In this document: piece after piece, positions 15,775 through 24,272 of the stretch | Numbering within the stretch: the first letter of the stretch is position 1 | Layout of the letters: each line of letters begins with the position of its first letter | Notes under the pieces: model-generated | Seen by the model: the letters and a program-made list of their open reading frames with translations, nothing else | The model's database searches: none | What the model was told of the DNA's origin: nothing | Source: a virus | Length of the DNA stretch: 48,201 nt | IMG/VR virus record: IMGVR_UViG_3300039307_000397 | Coordinates: 1 to 48,201 of that record | Direction: 5' to 3' (one strand) | Made by a program: the position numbers and the translations under genes

Positions 15775-18700
15775 TTATCCACCTCCTCCGCTTTCGACAA
15801 AGGGCTGCAACTCTTTGTACTCTCCTGTTGATCCCCAATCCTTTGCTTGCACGACAAAACCTTCCACGTTGAGTTGGAACGGAACTGTGGAAGTAAACTT
15901 GAACCACAACAGCTTCCACTTGCTTGGGCCGCAAACAAGTTTCAACTTTGTCAGTGCTCCCCCCGACGAAGGAATCGTGATCGCCGGTGGACCGTAACTG
16001 TTGTTGTCCGCATCCGCCGCATAGCCCGTCAACGTAATGGTAGAGCTGGATGAATATTCAACGATTAAAACCGGCCCCAACGTCTGCCATCCTTTTCCGC
16101 CGATTGCAGGAGTCAACACAATGGCCGTTCCGGTTTCCGTACCACCGCTGGCCAATTGCCGAATTGTTCCATCGTTGCAACCAACCAGAACTCCCTGTTG
16201 GCTCAATCCTTCGTTTGCTGCATGGATCGTCACTGGCCATTCGTATACGTCCCACACCCATCCCTTCGAAACAATGTCGTAAACAAGGGTGTGCGGATTT
16301 CCATCCGTTCCGACGTAGTCGTAATACATATATCCGTTTTGAATGCTGAACTTTTGCAAATTTGGCAGCGAATCGTCGGGCGGATAAATCGTTACGCCTT
16401 CCCGCGTCACTGGCTGCGGTATGCTAGTACCACCATCCTCATCCTCATGCGGAAAAAGCGATTCCAAATCCTGATCTGTAATCGACTGGGATGCCCCTCC
16501 CCCAGGCGAGACGTGAATTCCATCATCTACGCGAAAGAAGATCAGCCCTCCGCCTTCGATTGCCACGCAGCGAGGAATAAACAATCCGCGGTTTACGCTT
16601 GTAGCTTGCAAAGTCCAGGTCGATCCGGTGGTCCCCGTTACAGTGGCAAGCGCATTGAAAAAGTTGGGCATGATCACCCAAGCACGCCGAATCGAAAACA
16701 GCACTCCTCTACCACCGGACATCGCGCCGTTGACCAGCGGTTCGCTTGGATCAGTCACATCCAACTGGTTGGTGTCTGGTGCCGCATCAAGATTCGATCC
16801 AGCGCACCAGTAAAGCGTTCCTGGACGCAACGGATCACCAACGCCAAACGTGTAATTAATGTTGTCCGTAGGCCCAAAAAGATACGGCATCGGCTGATTG
16901 GCGAGGATCGGTTCTGAAATTTCGTAGGCCAGATTAGTTCCATCAGGAACGCCCGGAATCGTGATCTGATCAACAAAACCAGTAGGAACGACGATTCCCT
17001 TATCCGTAAACGTCACATTACCGCTGACCGTCGTGCCACCTGAAGTGCTAAAAGTCGGGATTGAACTTCCCGAGGTTCCCGCTGCCGTGACAAGCTGGTA
17101 ATGACCATTGGAATCCAGAATCACCCAATTCAATGCGTAGGCAGTCAAAGTCGCAAAGGAACTGGCCGTAGGCCGCGCAATCAACGTGTAGGCCAGCGAC
17201 GTCGGAGAGCCAATCCGGATGATCGTTCCCGACAGCCAGCGTGTATTGAATCCAGTGGCTGTTCCTCCAATGGCTCCTCCACTGACCCAAGTAATTACGC
17301 TTCCTGAAACCGTGCAGATACCTTTTTGAGACAGATCAATCGACGGAAAAGGCTCATAGTTGGAATAAACAAGTAAATCGGAACCCAGTTCTGTATCCGT
17401 CAAAGAATCCGTAACGGGGGTATTTGTTCCACTACCTCCGAGGTCATCATTTGGCCCAGTGCAAACATACGTATAAGTTGTAATTGCGGAATCAACACGA
17501 TAGTAATCAACTTTGTCTACTTGGGGATCGTTGGACCAAAGCGACGTGACGGTATTTGAAGTAACAGGAACGGCTTCTGCAGTTGATCCGGGTGATGGAT
17601 TGGAGATTGCTCCCGTGGCGCTAGAGCGATAGACATAGCGGTATTGGACTTCCTCTCTGACGGTGGAGCTGAGCGGCGGGACAATTGTCGGAGTAGCTCC
17701 AGGAGTTGGAGATACCATTAAAAGCAAGATTCGGCCAGAGTGGTACCAAAAGTCGTAGTCAATTTCAATCGTGTGAATTGCGGCTGCTGAAAAGTGCAGG
17801 ACCAAAGTCGTAATTGTGCATTGACCGCCCTGATTGTAATAAGTGCTGCCAAATTTCAACGGCGCAACGGGAAGAAGAGCAATACCGCTCACCACCGAAA
17901 TGGTTTGGCCATACGATGAAATTTGTGTATTGCTCAAAGTAGCAGTTCCTGCAACTGTTTGTTCGTTGCCTGTCATGTACGTTGCAGTAGCAGAAACAAT
18001 AGTGGGGCTTCCGCTGATGCCCCACATTACCTGGTCTTTGCTAGTCAAAACAAAAGTGTAGTTTCCTGCTGCCGGAATATAAATGCTCCCAGTCAGGCAA
18101 AAATTAAAATTTGTGTACGTCGTGTTAGTCGTGTATGTCGACGTAATTGGAGACGCAAAAACGGAATTTGTACCGTTGGCAGCACTTTCCGCTGTCAGTT
18201 GAGTCCAAGCCATTGCTGTCGTTGTGTCGCTATTGCCACTGGTAATGTCTACGCCAGGCAATCCAGGGATACCGGCTGCAAGTGCTGGAATTGCCGCTGG
18301 ACCAAACGATGCATCGAAAATAAACGAATTTCCTGTTGTGCTTCCGTCCGCATTGGAGGTTGAACGGATTGGCCCTGAACCCCCAGAATCACTTGAGTTC
18401 TTCCAGATGTAAGTGCCTGTTTGTCCAGATGTCGGAGAATCTCCCCAGTAATAAAGTGTCAACGTGCCAAGAATGGAAACAACCGATGGCAATGCATCTG
18501 TTGTCACCGTTACTGTAATGCTGAAAGATCCAGAGTTGTTGCTAAAAGTGTTTCCTGTTGAGTTAATGCCAACTTGGAAAGATACGGCCGACGAAGGAAT
18601 AGTAATTGCCACACCCAGCGTTCCGCCCACATCCACAATGTTTTTTCTGTAGAGTGGAGCCACGCCAGCAGCAATTACATTTCCGCTTCCATCCGTAAAT

Positions 18701-19566
18701 GCCCCAATAATGATCGATGGAGTCGTCAAGGGAGGCGAAACTCCGCCTGTAGGCTGCACATAGTAGCCAGGGTTGGTTGAAGCCAGCGTCGGCCCAGTTG
18801 CTGTTGGAGTTGTGACAGTATTTCCGTTAATGATTACCGTGCCGGTTGGATTCGGAATGGTAATTGTTAACGTAGTAGCATTTTTAACGTTGATCGTATA
18901 CGGCGCAGTTCCGTCAACAGGAGGCGTGGTATTTGGGTACCCCTCTGTTTCACCGTAATCAAAGTTTGAGTTTGTTCCTGTTGGATAGTTTGTCCAAGGA
19001 ATTGCCGTAGCAAAGAGTGTTCCAGTTGTCGTAACGCTGGAATTTTCTGTGGAAACTGACGGAGCAAGCTGCGGCTCCTTGATGCCCATCTTGTAAACAA
19101 CACCATCCGAACGAACTTTCATCATTCCGTTGGATGGAAAGTCAACAGCAGTATGACCACCGCTATTGTTGGTAATCAAATATTCTGTATCAAGAGTGAC
19201 GTTTCCCTGTTCAGCCGAATCGCCTACATACATCCATGGCTGAACAGAAGTATTTGGGCGGAAAGGAATCATGGAAACGGGATTGCCACTTAATCCTGTC
19301 GCCACGACTGTGCTACCAGCATATAAAGTGGTTCCAGCACCGTTGATAAGCGCATAACCACTCGATGGTCCATTGGGCGTGGAATCGTTCAGGCGTCGAA
19401 TTGTATGGACGGCAGCAGAAAGCGTGTAAAGCGCCGTCGTCAGCAAATTGCGAAAGTTGATGCTGCCGACGGAATAGGAACGGATATTTTGGGCAATCGT
19501 CACCCTGCCGCTAGGCACGCGGTTAATGGGATGAGTCAGATCCAAACCGTGGAATTCAAGCGCCAC
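15775..19566 (-). CDS. very large tail protein, with gp10-like C-terminal part and PA14-like insert (tentative)
   Basis: A 1263-residue beta-rich protein. The N-terminal 170 residues open FHGLDLTHPINRVPSGRVTI. A central part (about residues 490-620) resembles a PA14-type sugar-binding module: it has IYIPAAGNYTFVLTSKDQ, then DYDFWYHSGRILLLMV. The C-terminal 380 residues, including GVLFSIRRAWVIMPNFF and LVYDIVSKGWVWDVYEWP, resemble the beta-propeller head-to-tail stabiliser proteins of short-tailed phages such as P22 gp10. These are pattern likenesses only. A GTG at 19566 after GCGAGGGC is the likely start; the frame upstream to 19650 runs through RNA element 2, and the GGCGAGG by this start is complementary to the element's CCTCGCC. 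Confidence 0.65.
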   Translation of the reverse strand: MALEFHGLDLTHPINRVPSGRVTIAQNIRSYSVGSINFRNLLTTALYTLSAAVHTIRRLNDSTPNGPSSGYALINGAGTTLYAGSTVVATGLSGNPVSMIPFRPNTSVQPWMYVGDSAEQGNVTLDTEYLITNNSGGHTAVDFPSNGMMKVRSDGVVYKMGIKEPQLAPSVSTENSSVTTTGTLFATAIPWTNYPTGTNSNFDYGETEGYPNTTPPVDGTAPYTINVKNATTLTITIPNPTGTVIINGNTVTTPTATGPTLASTNPGYYVQPTGGVSPPLTTPSIIIGAFTDGSGNVIAAGVAPLYRKNIVDVGGTLGVAITIPSSAVSFQVGINSTGNTFSNNSGSFSITVTVTTDALPSVVSILGTLTLYYWGDSPTSGQTGTYIWKNSSDSGGSGPIRSTSNADGSTTGNSFIFDASFGPAAIPALAAGIPGLPGVDITSGNSDTTTAMAWTQLTAESAANGTNSVFASPITSTYTTNTTYTNFNFCLTGSIYIPAAGNYTFVLTSKDQVMWGISGSPTIVSATATYMTGNEQTVAGTATLSNTQISSYGQTISVVSGIALLPVAPLKFGSTYYNQGGQCTITTLVLHFSAAAIHTIEIDYDFWYHSGRILLLMVSPTPGATPTIVPPLSSTVREEVQYRYVYRSSATGAISNPSPGSTAEAVPVTSNTVTSLWSNDPQVDKVDYYRVDSAITTYTYVCTGPNDDLGGSGTNTPVTDSLTDTELGSDLLVYSNYEPFPSIDLSQKGICTVSGSVITWVSGGAIGGTATGFNTRWLSGTIIRIGSPTSLAYTLIARPTASSFATLTAYALNWVILDSNGHYQLVTAAGTSGSSIPTFSTSGGTTVSGNVTFTDKGIVVPTGFVDQITIPGVPDGTNLAYEISEPILANQPMPYLFGPTDNINYTFGVGDPLRPGTLYWCAGSNLDAAPDTNQLDVTDPSEPLVNGAMSGGRGVLFSIRRAWVIMPNFFNALATVTGTTGSTWTLQATSVNRGLFIPRCVAIEGGGLIFFRVDDGIHVSPGGGASQSITDQDLESLFPHEDEDGGTSIPQPVTREGVTIYPPDDSLPNLQKFSIQNGYMYYDYVGTDGNPHTLVYDIVSKGWVWDVYEWPVTIHAANEGLSQQGVLVGCNDGTIRQLASGGTETGTAIVLTPAIGGKGWQTLGPVLIVEYSSSSTITLTGYAADADNNSYGPPAITIPSSGGALTKLKLVCGPSKWKLLWFKFTSTVPFQLNVEGFVVQAKDWGSTGEYKELQPFVESGGGG

Positions 19567-19583
19567 GCTGCCCTCGCCTGATA

Positions 19584-19657
19584 AAAACAGCAATGGCCCA
19601 AAACCATCGCTGGTCTTGAGCCATTGCTTGTTCGCCACTGGGCGAGGCATGTTGCTC
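19584..19657 (-). ncRNA. repeated leader RNA element, copy 2
   Basis: Minus strand order: GAGCAACATGCC box, hairpin TCGCC/GGCGA, GAACAAGCAATGGCTCAAGA block, long hairpin AGCAATGGCTCAA with TTGGGCCATTGCT (one G-U), then TTTTT. The loop and stem match copy 3 closely. The box strand CCTCGCC (19641-19647) is the complement of GGCGAGG (19572-19578) around the ribosome site of the large tail gene. The peptide frame begins MAQDQRWFWAI and runs to a stop over the GTG start of the tail gene. Confidence 0.8.
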
Positions 19658-19697
19658 GATGACTTATTTTATGCTTTCCGTTGTTTTGTGCATACGC

Positions 19698-21029
19698 TTA
19701 TTTCGATTGTTCACTCGACTGTTTTTTCTGGTTTGCGCTGTTATATCGCTCCTGATTGCGATCTTGCGCTTGGCCACGTTGCACCAAAATATCGCTGAAG
19801 CTGCCCGTGCTCTTGAGTCGCGAGTTCTCCGCAGAACATGCCTGGATAGCGCGCGACTCCAAAGCTAATGCCTGTTGAAACTCCGCGCCGCCCATCTTGA
19901 AGCAAGCCAAGCTCTGCGCAAGATCAAGCACTGCATCCCAGTTGCTACGCGAAACCTGCACGTAATCCGCATCAAGCGTTGGCACTGGTGCGTTGGCCAA
20001 TACTGTCAGCCCAATGCCGCTTCCTGTTGGAGCTGCCAAAAAGTCGATACCACCAACCACAATGCAAGGTCCAAAACTGGTGGGCGTTGAATCCCACTCC
20101 GGCGTGTAGCGATCCATGGCAGCAATCGAAGGCATATCGCAAGCCACGTTATTGACTTTCCCCAGCATCGCCCAAGGCGTTTTCAGCAACAGATTTAAGC
20201 CATCCTGATAGCGTCGCAGACAATAGGCTGATCGTTCTCTGTCTGTTGCCTCTGGCTCTCTTCCTAGCAGGTCTGCGATCGCTCCCCATTCCAGAGCCCA
20301 GGCAAAGTCGTTGGGGATGCCTAGCAGCGTCGCTGTGGGCGGGATGAAGGCCGCTCCAGACTGCAGAACAACTGCCTCATACGTTCCCGGCTGGCTGGGA
20401 GGAATATCGACATCCCACGAAAGCGGCGGATCGGATGAAAGACTGAAGGTTTGCGGCGTTCCAGAATTCTGTTGATAAAGCGGCGCTTCGTAAAACTCTT
20501 GTGCCACTGTGTCATCGCGGTAAAGCGTGTTGGACGATCCGCTTACAGGAATGTAGCGCACACGTTCAACGTCGATCACTGTATCGGGCAGCGTCGTCCG
20601 GCGCGTGTTGGGCGTCAACGCGATATTGGCTAGCAAACTTTGATTGCAATTTGATACTTGCAGCATTTCATCACGGCGTCGTTGCAGCGCCTGAGAAAAA
20701 TCGCTGATGGTGAATTGCGTTGTTCCTGTCCAGGTTCCGCCTGTTGGCGGCTCCAGCAGATGATATTCCATCATCGTAAACGAATCATTGCACGTCAGTG
20801 TGCGCAACCGCGGAGAGTTTACCAAAAGGCCAAGAGAGTTCCACAACGACGAGGAATTATAAATAAAATCAGTTTTCCATGTGTAAGTAAGTGCATTAAA
20901 CATCCGTAGTGCTTTTTTGATGTAGAGACCGTTCTCAGCGTCTGTCCAAAACACATTTCCAGAATCAGCCAGCCGAGAGGCAAGCTGTTGCCGTGCCGTC
21001 GCGTATGTTAGCCAACTGTACGAAGCCAT
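19698..21029 (-). CDS. virion protein, adaptor- or head-completion-like (tentative)
   Basis: A 443-residue protein beginning SWLTYATARQQLASRLAD with a helix-turn pattern typical of phage head-completion or adaptor proteins, then a long beta-rich middle and a helical part with FAWALEWGAIADLLGREPEA and RRYQDGLNLLLKTPWAML. The helical segments and the ends resemble the neck/adaptor class; the last 30 residues are Gln/Asn/Ser-rich. It is not a repeat of the 336-residue adaptor-like protein. No strong ribosome site; its start lies three bases after the previous stop (TGATGAATGG), which suggests coupling. It precedes RNA element 2. Confidence 0.5.
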   Translation of the reverse strand: MASYSWLTYATARQQLASRLADSGNVFWTDAENGLYIKKALRMFNALTYTWKTDFIYNSSSLWNSLGLLVNSPRLRTLTCNDSFTMMEYHLLEPPTGGTWTGTTQFTISDFSQALQRRRDEMLQVSNCNQSLLANIALTPNTRRTTLPDTVIDVERVRYIPVSGSSNTLYRDDTVAQEFYEAPLYQQNSGTPQTFSLSSDPPLSWDVDIPPSQPGTYEAVVLQSGAAFIPPTATLLGIPNDFAWALEWGAIADLLGREPEATDRERSAYCLRRYQDGLNLLLKTPWAMLGKVNNVACDMPSIAAMDRYTPEWDSTPTSFGPCIVVGGIDFLAAPTGSGIGLTVLANAPVPTLDADYVQVSRSNWDAVLDLAQSLACFKMGGAEFQQALALESRAIQACSAENSRLKSTGSFSDILVQRGQAQDRNQERYNSANQKKQSSEQSK

Positions 21030-21032
21030 TCA

Positions 21033-21314
21033 TCACCGTTTGCTTGTTGCGATCTTGCTTTTCCCTTTTTTGCCCTTGTTTTTTTTCCCTTTGCCCTTGG
21101 TGCCACAGCACTCAATGTGCGCCGAAGCAATGCGCAACGCCGCATCGTGAGTTGGGGCAACAAAAGTCTTGCTAACGTACGAACTTCCCGGTCCGCTTCC
21201 TTCGCTGCTCGTGTGAACGATGAACCCGTTCTCAGCGCTATCGATCGACGTTGTTACTCTGCCAGATCCGCCACCCATACTAGGGGATGCTGATTTCGAT
21301 TTTCTCTTTGCCAT
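21033..21314 (-). CDS. small basic protein with Lys-rich tail
   Basis: A 93-residue protein. It starts MAKRKSKSASPS, has a mixed middle (with the single CC pair near residue 70) and ends in a Lys/Gly-rich stretch, CGTKGKGKKNKGKKGK then SKIATSKR. The strongly positive ends suggest binding to DNA, RNA or acidic surfaces. AAAGGA stands 6 bases before the ATG; the in-frame GTG one codon earlier is less likely. One of six tiny basic proteins scattered in this module; function unknown. Confidence 0.6.
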   Translation of the reverse strand: MAKRKSKSASPSMGGGSGRVTTSIDSAENGFIVHTSSEGSGPGSSYVSKTFVAPTHDAALRIASAHIECCGTKGKGKKNKGKKGKSKIATSKR

Positions 21315-21317
21315 CAC

Positions 21318-21575
21318 TTATCCTTTCGACATCGCGCGTTTGCGACTGCTGGTTTTTTTTGCGCCCGTTTTCTTTAAACCGCTCACTGCAATGCCTGGAA
21401 ACTTGCCATGAACTTTACGGCGTACAGCCGCCTTTTCCGCTGGCGATCCATGCTGGGACACGCGAGCAAGGGCATTTCTGGCATGTTTTACATCGTTGAT
21501 TGGATATCGCCGCCCTTTCAAGGCAAAGGCTTTTCCCGGAATCTTGTTTCGCTTTGCTGCAGTTAGTTTGGCCAT
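21318..21575 (-). CDS. small basic protein, unknown (leader RNA 3 target)
   Basis: An 85-residue Lys/Arg/Ala-rich protein starting MAKLTAAKRNKIPGKAFALK and ending KKTGAKKTSSRKRAMSKG. The middle part (DVKHARNALARVSQHGSPAE) looks like two short helices, so it may have a small fold with a basic tail; it resembles small phage proteins of the form F-A-x-P-x-x-R-x-Y-P-I-x-D-x-x-H-A-R-N-A-L-A-R. GAGGAG precedes the ATG. RNA element 3, with its own good promoter, ends about 25 bases upstream of the start. It is followed at once by another basic protein gene. Confidence 0.68.
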   Translation of the reverse strand: MAKLTAAKRNKIPGKAFALKGRRYPINDVKHARNALARVSQHGSPAEKAAVRRKVHGKFPGIAVSGLKKTGAKKTSSRKRAMSKG

Positions 21576-21597
21576 GCCGCACTCCTCTTACGCAAAA

Positions 21598-21673
21598 ACA
21601 GCAATGGCTCAAAACCATCGCTGGTCTTGAGCCATTGCTTGTTCTCCCTGCGTAGGGGAGGGCATGTTGCTCA
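21598..21673 (-). ncRNA. repeated leader RNA element, copy 3
   Basis: The best-formed copy. Minus strand: GAGCAACATGCC box, hairpin CTCCC/GGGAG, GAACAAGCAATGGCTCAAGA block, a perfect 13-base stem AGCAATGGCTCAA/TTGAGCCATTGCT with a loop, then GTTTTTG. TGAGC at the 5' end pairs with GCTCA of the terminator arm. The peptide frame reads MAQDQRWF and then stops inside the terminator, so it is a complete eight-codon frame with GGGAGA 7 bases before it. CATGCC and TACGC in the first hairpin are complementary to GGCATG and GCGTA around the downstream gene's start. Confidence 0.85.
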
Positions 21674-21686
21674 GTGATTCTGCATC

Positions 21687-21716
21687 ATTATGTTCGCAAT
21701 CATCTCTTGCTGACAA
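21687..21716 (-). promoter_or_regulatory. sigma70-like promoter for RNA element 3
   Basis: Minus strand TTGTCA, 18-base spacer, CATAAT. The 5' box of the element begins 14 bases beyond the -10, so the transcript should start at or just before it. Confidence 0.65.
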
Positions 21717-21894
21717 CTCTTTTCTGCCGTCCGCGCTTCTTTGCTTTACCCTTCTGTGGCCCGATTCGGCCTTCACGCCGCAAATAGCTTAAAAGAATTG
21801 CTTTTGCCTGCTTTTTGCTCCGTACAATCTTGCCGCCTTTTCCCGAGTGCAGCTTGTGCTTACGGAATTTTTTCATGACCTCGCTTGCTGGCAT
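21700..21894 (-). CDS. small basic protein with KQAxAI motif (DUF6496-like)
   Basis: A 64-residue very basic protein. KHKLHSGKGGKIVRSKKQA followed by KAILLSYLRREGRIG fits a widespread family of small phage/plasmid proteins in which a GK-rich loop is followed by a KQA-x-AI-x-LS helix; function of the family is not known to me. The ribosome site is an unusual run of seven G bases (CAAGGGGGGG) three bases before the ATG, and it is the perfect 10-base complement of the C-run in leader RNA element 4, so translation is very probably controlled by RNA structure. The tail ends in KKRGRQKRVVSKR. Confidence 0.72.
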   Translation of the reverse strand: MPASEVMKKFRKHKLHSGKGGKIVRSKKQAKAILLSYLRREGRIGPQKGKAKKRGRQKRVVSKR

Positions 21895-21897
21895 AAT

Positions 21898-21951
21898 CCC
21901 CCCCTTGAAAGAGCCATTGCTGTTTCCCTAACAAGGGGGGGCATGCTGCTC
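21898..21951 (-). ncRNA. repeated leader RNA element, copy 4 (short form)
   Basis: Minus strand: GAGCAGCATGCC box, a C-run, GGGAAACAGCAATGGCTC block, but no terminator hairpin; the ribosome site of the 64-residue gene follows directly. CCCCCCCTTG (21932-21941) and CAAGGGGGGG (21898-21907) are perfect complements, so two folds exclude each other: the C-run with GGG before the block, or with the ribosome site. The block would begin MALSRGGL instead of MAQDQ. This copy points to translation control rather than termination. Confidence 0.72.
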
Positions 21952-22048
21952 GCGTTAAGCCGTTGCGCGGTTGGTCAGGATTCACACCTGACAGGAGGCA
22001 TATTCCAAGATGGACCCCACGTTGCTCAAGGCACCACCGCGCAAGCCG

Positions 22049-22588
22049 TTACAGTTTTGCGCTATTCTGGCCAATGTCGTCAGCGAGCTGGTTCCACTGC
22101 GATTTATACGCACCAACCTTCGACTGCAAGAGATGCGGATTCTTCAGCGGTACGCGGCCACGATGCGGATTGCCTTGAGCCATAGCCTTTACTGCCACCG
22201 ACATCTTCCCTGTCTTGACAAAGGTGGTAAGAATTGTTTCGATGGCACTCACCAACAAGTCAATCAGCGCAGTGTAGGTCGAGGTCACAGGAATGACTGC
22301 CAAAACAGCTTCAAGAGTATCCAAGGCGCTGATTACCGCCGAAACTGCGGTAGACGCATCCCAACTTGCTTCCGTCGACTTCAGAGCGGCAATGGCATTG
22401 CTCAGCGTGGTAAACCAACTTTCAGTCGAGCTGGACAAAGCCAAAATCTTCTCTGCGCTATCAAGCACAACGTTGAGATAGCTCTTTAGCGTATCCGTTG
22501 AGCATCCTTCCATTGTCAGCAAGGAAACAGGCCCACCCACAACCGCTGCAGCAATTCCCGAAGACTTTAAAAACATTCTGCGGTTCAT
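22049..22588 (-). CDS. Tat-type signal / lipoprotein-like exported protein
   Basis: A 179-residue protein. The N-terminus MNRRMFLKSSGIAAAVVGGP is a textbook twin-arginine signal (RRMFLK) followed by a hydrophobic stretch and ends at LTMEGC (C29), a possible but non-canonical lipobox. The mature part is a chain of amphipathic helices rich in Ala, Ser, Thr and Leu (residues 35-130), then a basic tail. It stands beside the holin-like gene, so it may be an envelope-acting lysis or superinfection protein. GAGGAG precedes the ATG. Tat export of a phage protein from a lysis group is unusual. Confidence 0.62.
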   Translation of the reverse strand: MNRRMFLKSSGIAAAVVGGPVSLLTMEGCSTDTLKSYLNVVLDSAEKILALSSSTESWFTTLSNAIAALKSTEASWDASTAVSAVISALDTLEAVLAVIPVTSTYTALIDLLVSAIETILTTFVKTGKMSVAVKAMAQGNPHRGRVPLKNPHLLQSKVGAYKSQWNQLADDIGQNSAKL

Positions 22589-22604
22589 ACCACTCCTCTG
22601 CTCG

Positions 22605-22853
22605 TTATTGCTTGTTCAAGTTCAAGCTGTTCGCACCGTCTACCGGCTCCGTGCTCACGTCGGGAAGGGGCGACTTTTTCAGCAAAGCAAGCACGGGAAT
22701 AATGGCGCCCGCCAAAGCAATTTTCCCGATGTTTTCCCATCCAGCCAACGTAAAATTAAATGCACTGGGATCTACAAAAACAGCGCCCAATGCGCTTGCG
22801 GCCCCGCCAATCGCTGCAGCCACAATCGAATGAATCCACGATTTCCAGTTCAT
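22605..22853 (-). CDS. holin-like small membrane protein
   Basis: An 82-residue protein with two hydrophobic segments: residues 6-25 (WIHSIVAAAIGGAASALGAV) and about 40-58 (IGKIALAGAIIPVLALLKK), and a short hydrophilic tail. Size, two-span topology and position with an exported protein and a single-span membrane protein are as expected of holins, which make holes in the inner membrane. The ATG at 22853 follows GGAGG and overlaps the upstream stop (ATGA). No endolysin is found nearby, so the assignment rests on topology only. Confidence 0.6.
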   Translation of the reverse strand: MNWKSWIHSIVAAAIGGAASALGAVFVDPSAFNFTLAGWENIGKIALAGAIIPVLALLKKSPLPDVSTEPVDGANSLNLNKQ

Positions 22854-22993
22854 AAATTCCTCCAAAGCGTCTTCTTTGACTTAGAGCAACAATACGAGCA
22901 TGGAAATGTCCCAGCGATTGTGTCGATCTTGCCGCGACCTCCGCAATGCGGACAGCCAAAAAACAAAATGCGTAATTTACGCCACCAAGGCAT
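22850..22993 (-). CDS. tiny zinc-ribbon-like protein
   Basis: A 47-residue protein starting MPWWRKLRILFFGCPHCGGR. CPHCGGRGKI and CSYCC form two Cys pairs 16 residues apart, as in DnaJ-type or rubredoxin-type zinc sites. The hydrophobic, Trp-rich start could sit at a membrane. GGAG lies 9 bases before the ATG. Its TGA shares two bases with the holin-like start, so both are translated together. Confidence 0.58.
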   Translation of the reverse strand: MPWWRKLRILFFGCPHCGGRGKIDTIAGTFPCSYCCSKSKKTLWRNL

Positions 22994-23061
22994 TTTGCTT
23001 TCACTCCTCATGCTGCTCAAGCACATGTTGACGACTTCTGTTCCAGCGGTCAACGCTAAAA

Positions 23062-23427
23062 TTACTTTGGATTTTTGTCAGCATTTTTGTTGTTTAAAGA
23101 CGCTTTTTGCGGACTTTTTTGTGCGTCTGCAAGCAGAAAAGAAAAAACTTTGTTTTGAGAATTTTGTTCAAGTGCGGCCTTGGGATGATCGCGATAATAC
23201 TCCGCAACCACGACCTTGGCCGCAGGAACAACGATTCCAAGCGCCCAAATAGCAACGGCCAAAAAAGCAGTCCAAACAATGCCTAGAACCCACGAGGCAC
23301 CATACACAAAACCAATCTTGCGATTCATGCTTGATTGAAACCGCAAAAGGCTGGTCACACCTTTTTCAACAACTACAAGACGGTCATTGTGATTGGTAAG
23401 TTCTACGGCCACTTCTTCGTTTGTCAT
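23062..23427 (-). CDS. single-span membrane protein, holin/XhlA-like (tentative)
   Basis: A 121-residue protein with an N-terminal helix (VAVELTNHNDRLVVVEKGVT), a basic loop (FQSSMNRKIGF), one long hydrophobic segment (about residues 40-68, VYGASWVLGIVWTAFLAVAI) and a hydrophilic, Lys/Asn/Gln-rich tail. Helix-plus-span architecture is seen in XhlA-type lysis accessory proteins, though there the span is at the C-terminal end. Two ATG codons stand 6 bases apart; the second (23427) has the better 8-base distance from AAGGA. It precedes the zinc-ribbon and holin-like genes in one transcript. Confidence 0.5.
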   Translation of the reverse strand: MTNEEVAVELTNHNDRLVVVEKGVTSLLRFQSSMNRKIGFVYGASWVLGIVWTAFLAVAIWALGIVVPAAKVVVAEYYRDHPKAALEQNSQNKVFSFLLADAQKSPQKASLNNKNADKNPK

Positions 23428-23459
23428 AGTCATTGTCCTTTTTTCATTGGCATTAAATG

Positions 23460-24248
23460 TCAATCGGCAATAAAAGACCACGTGCCGTTAGGAGGCGTTC
23501 CTCCCGTAGAGTCTCCGCAAAATTGTATGACAAGAGAAGATGCACTCGCCATACGAGAATATCCAACAGATACGTGAGACATTGCAGATGGAGGCGTCAT
23601 CCCCGAAATTACCTGCCCAACTATTGGACCGCTTAAACTGAACGCCTGTTCTGCGCAGGTTGATGCTGATACCGCCGCAGGGGAGAGGCTCACTGCAAAA
23701 TGTCTCGGTGCGACGACGGGAAACCATTTCGAGACGTTGGGATTGTAAAAAAGCTGTACAGGAACATTTTCGGAGGGAACATACGCTTGTGCAATATTCC
23801 CGCTTGTTCCAATTGTCCATGTCGGCGATGCATATGGTACAAGGACCAGATAGCAAGCCGATGCCGAAAATCCAGAGCAATTGCTCGGCAAGGTAATTGT
23901 ATCTATTTCGGCAGAACCCGTTACATTCATATACGAACTTGTTGGAGCAATTGTTGTTGCTGCTGTAATGGTTGCCTGAAGCGGTAATAGGTATCGCCCC
24001 ACGATGCCACCTGTAAACTGATTTGATTTTGCCGTAAAGTTAAGTTGCCCTTGGCCGTTCGTTGACGATCCGCCGCTCGCTTGAATCTGCGCATCGTAAG
24101 TTATACCCGTGTTGCCCGAACTAAAAAAATTGATGTGGGGAGTGCCAGATGCACTAGGATTTCCAGCCTGATAACTTCCAAAATATGCGACATTGCAAGT
24201 TGTAGCGGAAACGTCGATACCGCTGGCCAAAGGCGAATCCGCGTTCAT
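23460..24248 (-). CDS. tail fibre or appendage protein, candidate
   Basis: A 262-residue beta-rich protein of Ser, Thr, Ala and Gly with no predicted export signal. Middle segments such as TAATTIAPTSSYMNVTGSAE and LPSNCSGFSASACYLVLVPY resemble repeats of phage fibre-shaft and capping domains. It has several Cys residues, unusual for a cytoplasmic virion protein. It follows the tail-spike gene by 24 bases with no clear ribosome site, so it may depend on translation of that gene. It may bind the spike or serve as its tip. Confidence 0.5.
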   Translation of the reverse strand: MNADSPLASGIDVSATTCNVAYFGSYQAGNPSASGTPHINFFSSGNTGITYDAQIQASGGSSTNGQGQLNFTAKSNQFTGGIVGRYLLPLQATITAATTIAPTSSYMNVTGSAEIDTITLPSNCSGFSASACYLVLVPYASPTWTIGTSGNIAQAYVPSENVPVQLFYNPNVSKWFPVVAPRHFAVSLSPAAVSASTCAEQAFSLSGPIVGQVISGMTPPSAMSHVSVGYSRMASASSLVIQFCGDSTGGTPPNGTWSFIAD

Positions 24249-24272
24249 GACACCAAATGCACAAACATCAAA

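Noticed and set aside
22590-22616. An eighth leader element at the end of the holin-like gene (GAACAAGCAAT then CGAGCAG on the minus strand).
   Set aside because: The words are in the wrong order, no hairpin is present, and the bases code the last residues (N-K-Q-stop) of the holin-like gene. Likely chance or a remnant.
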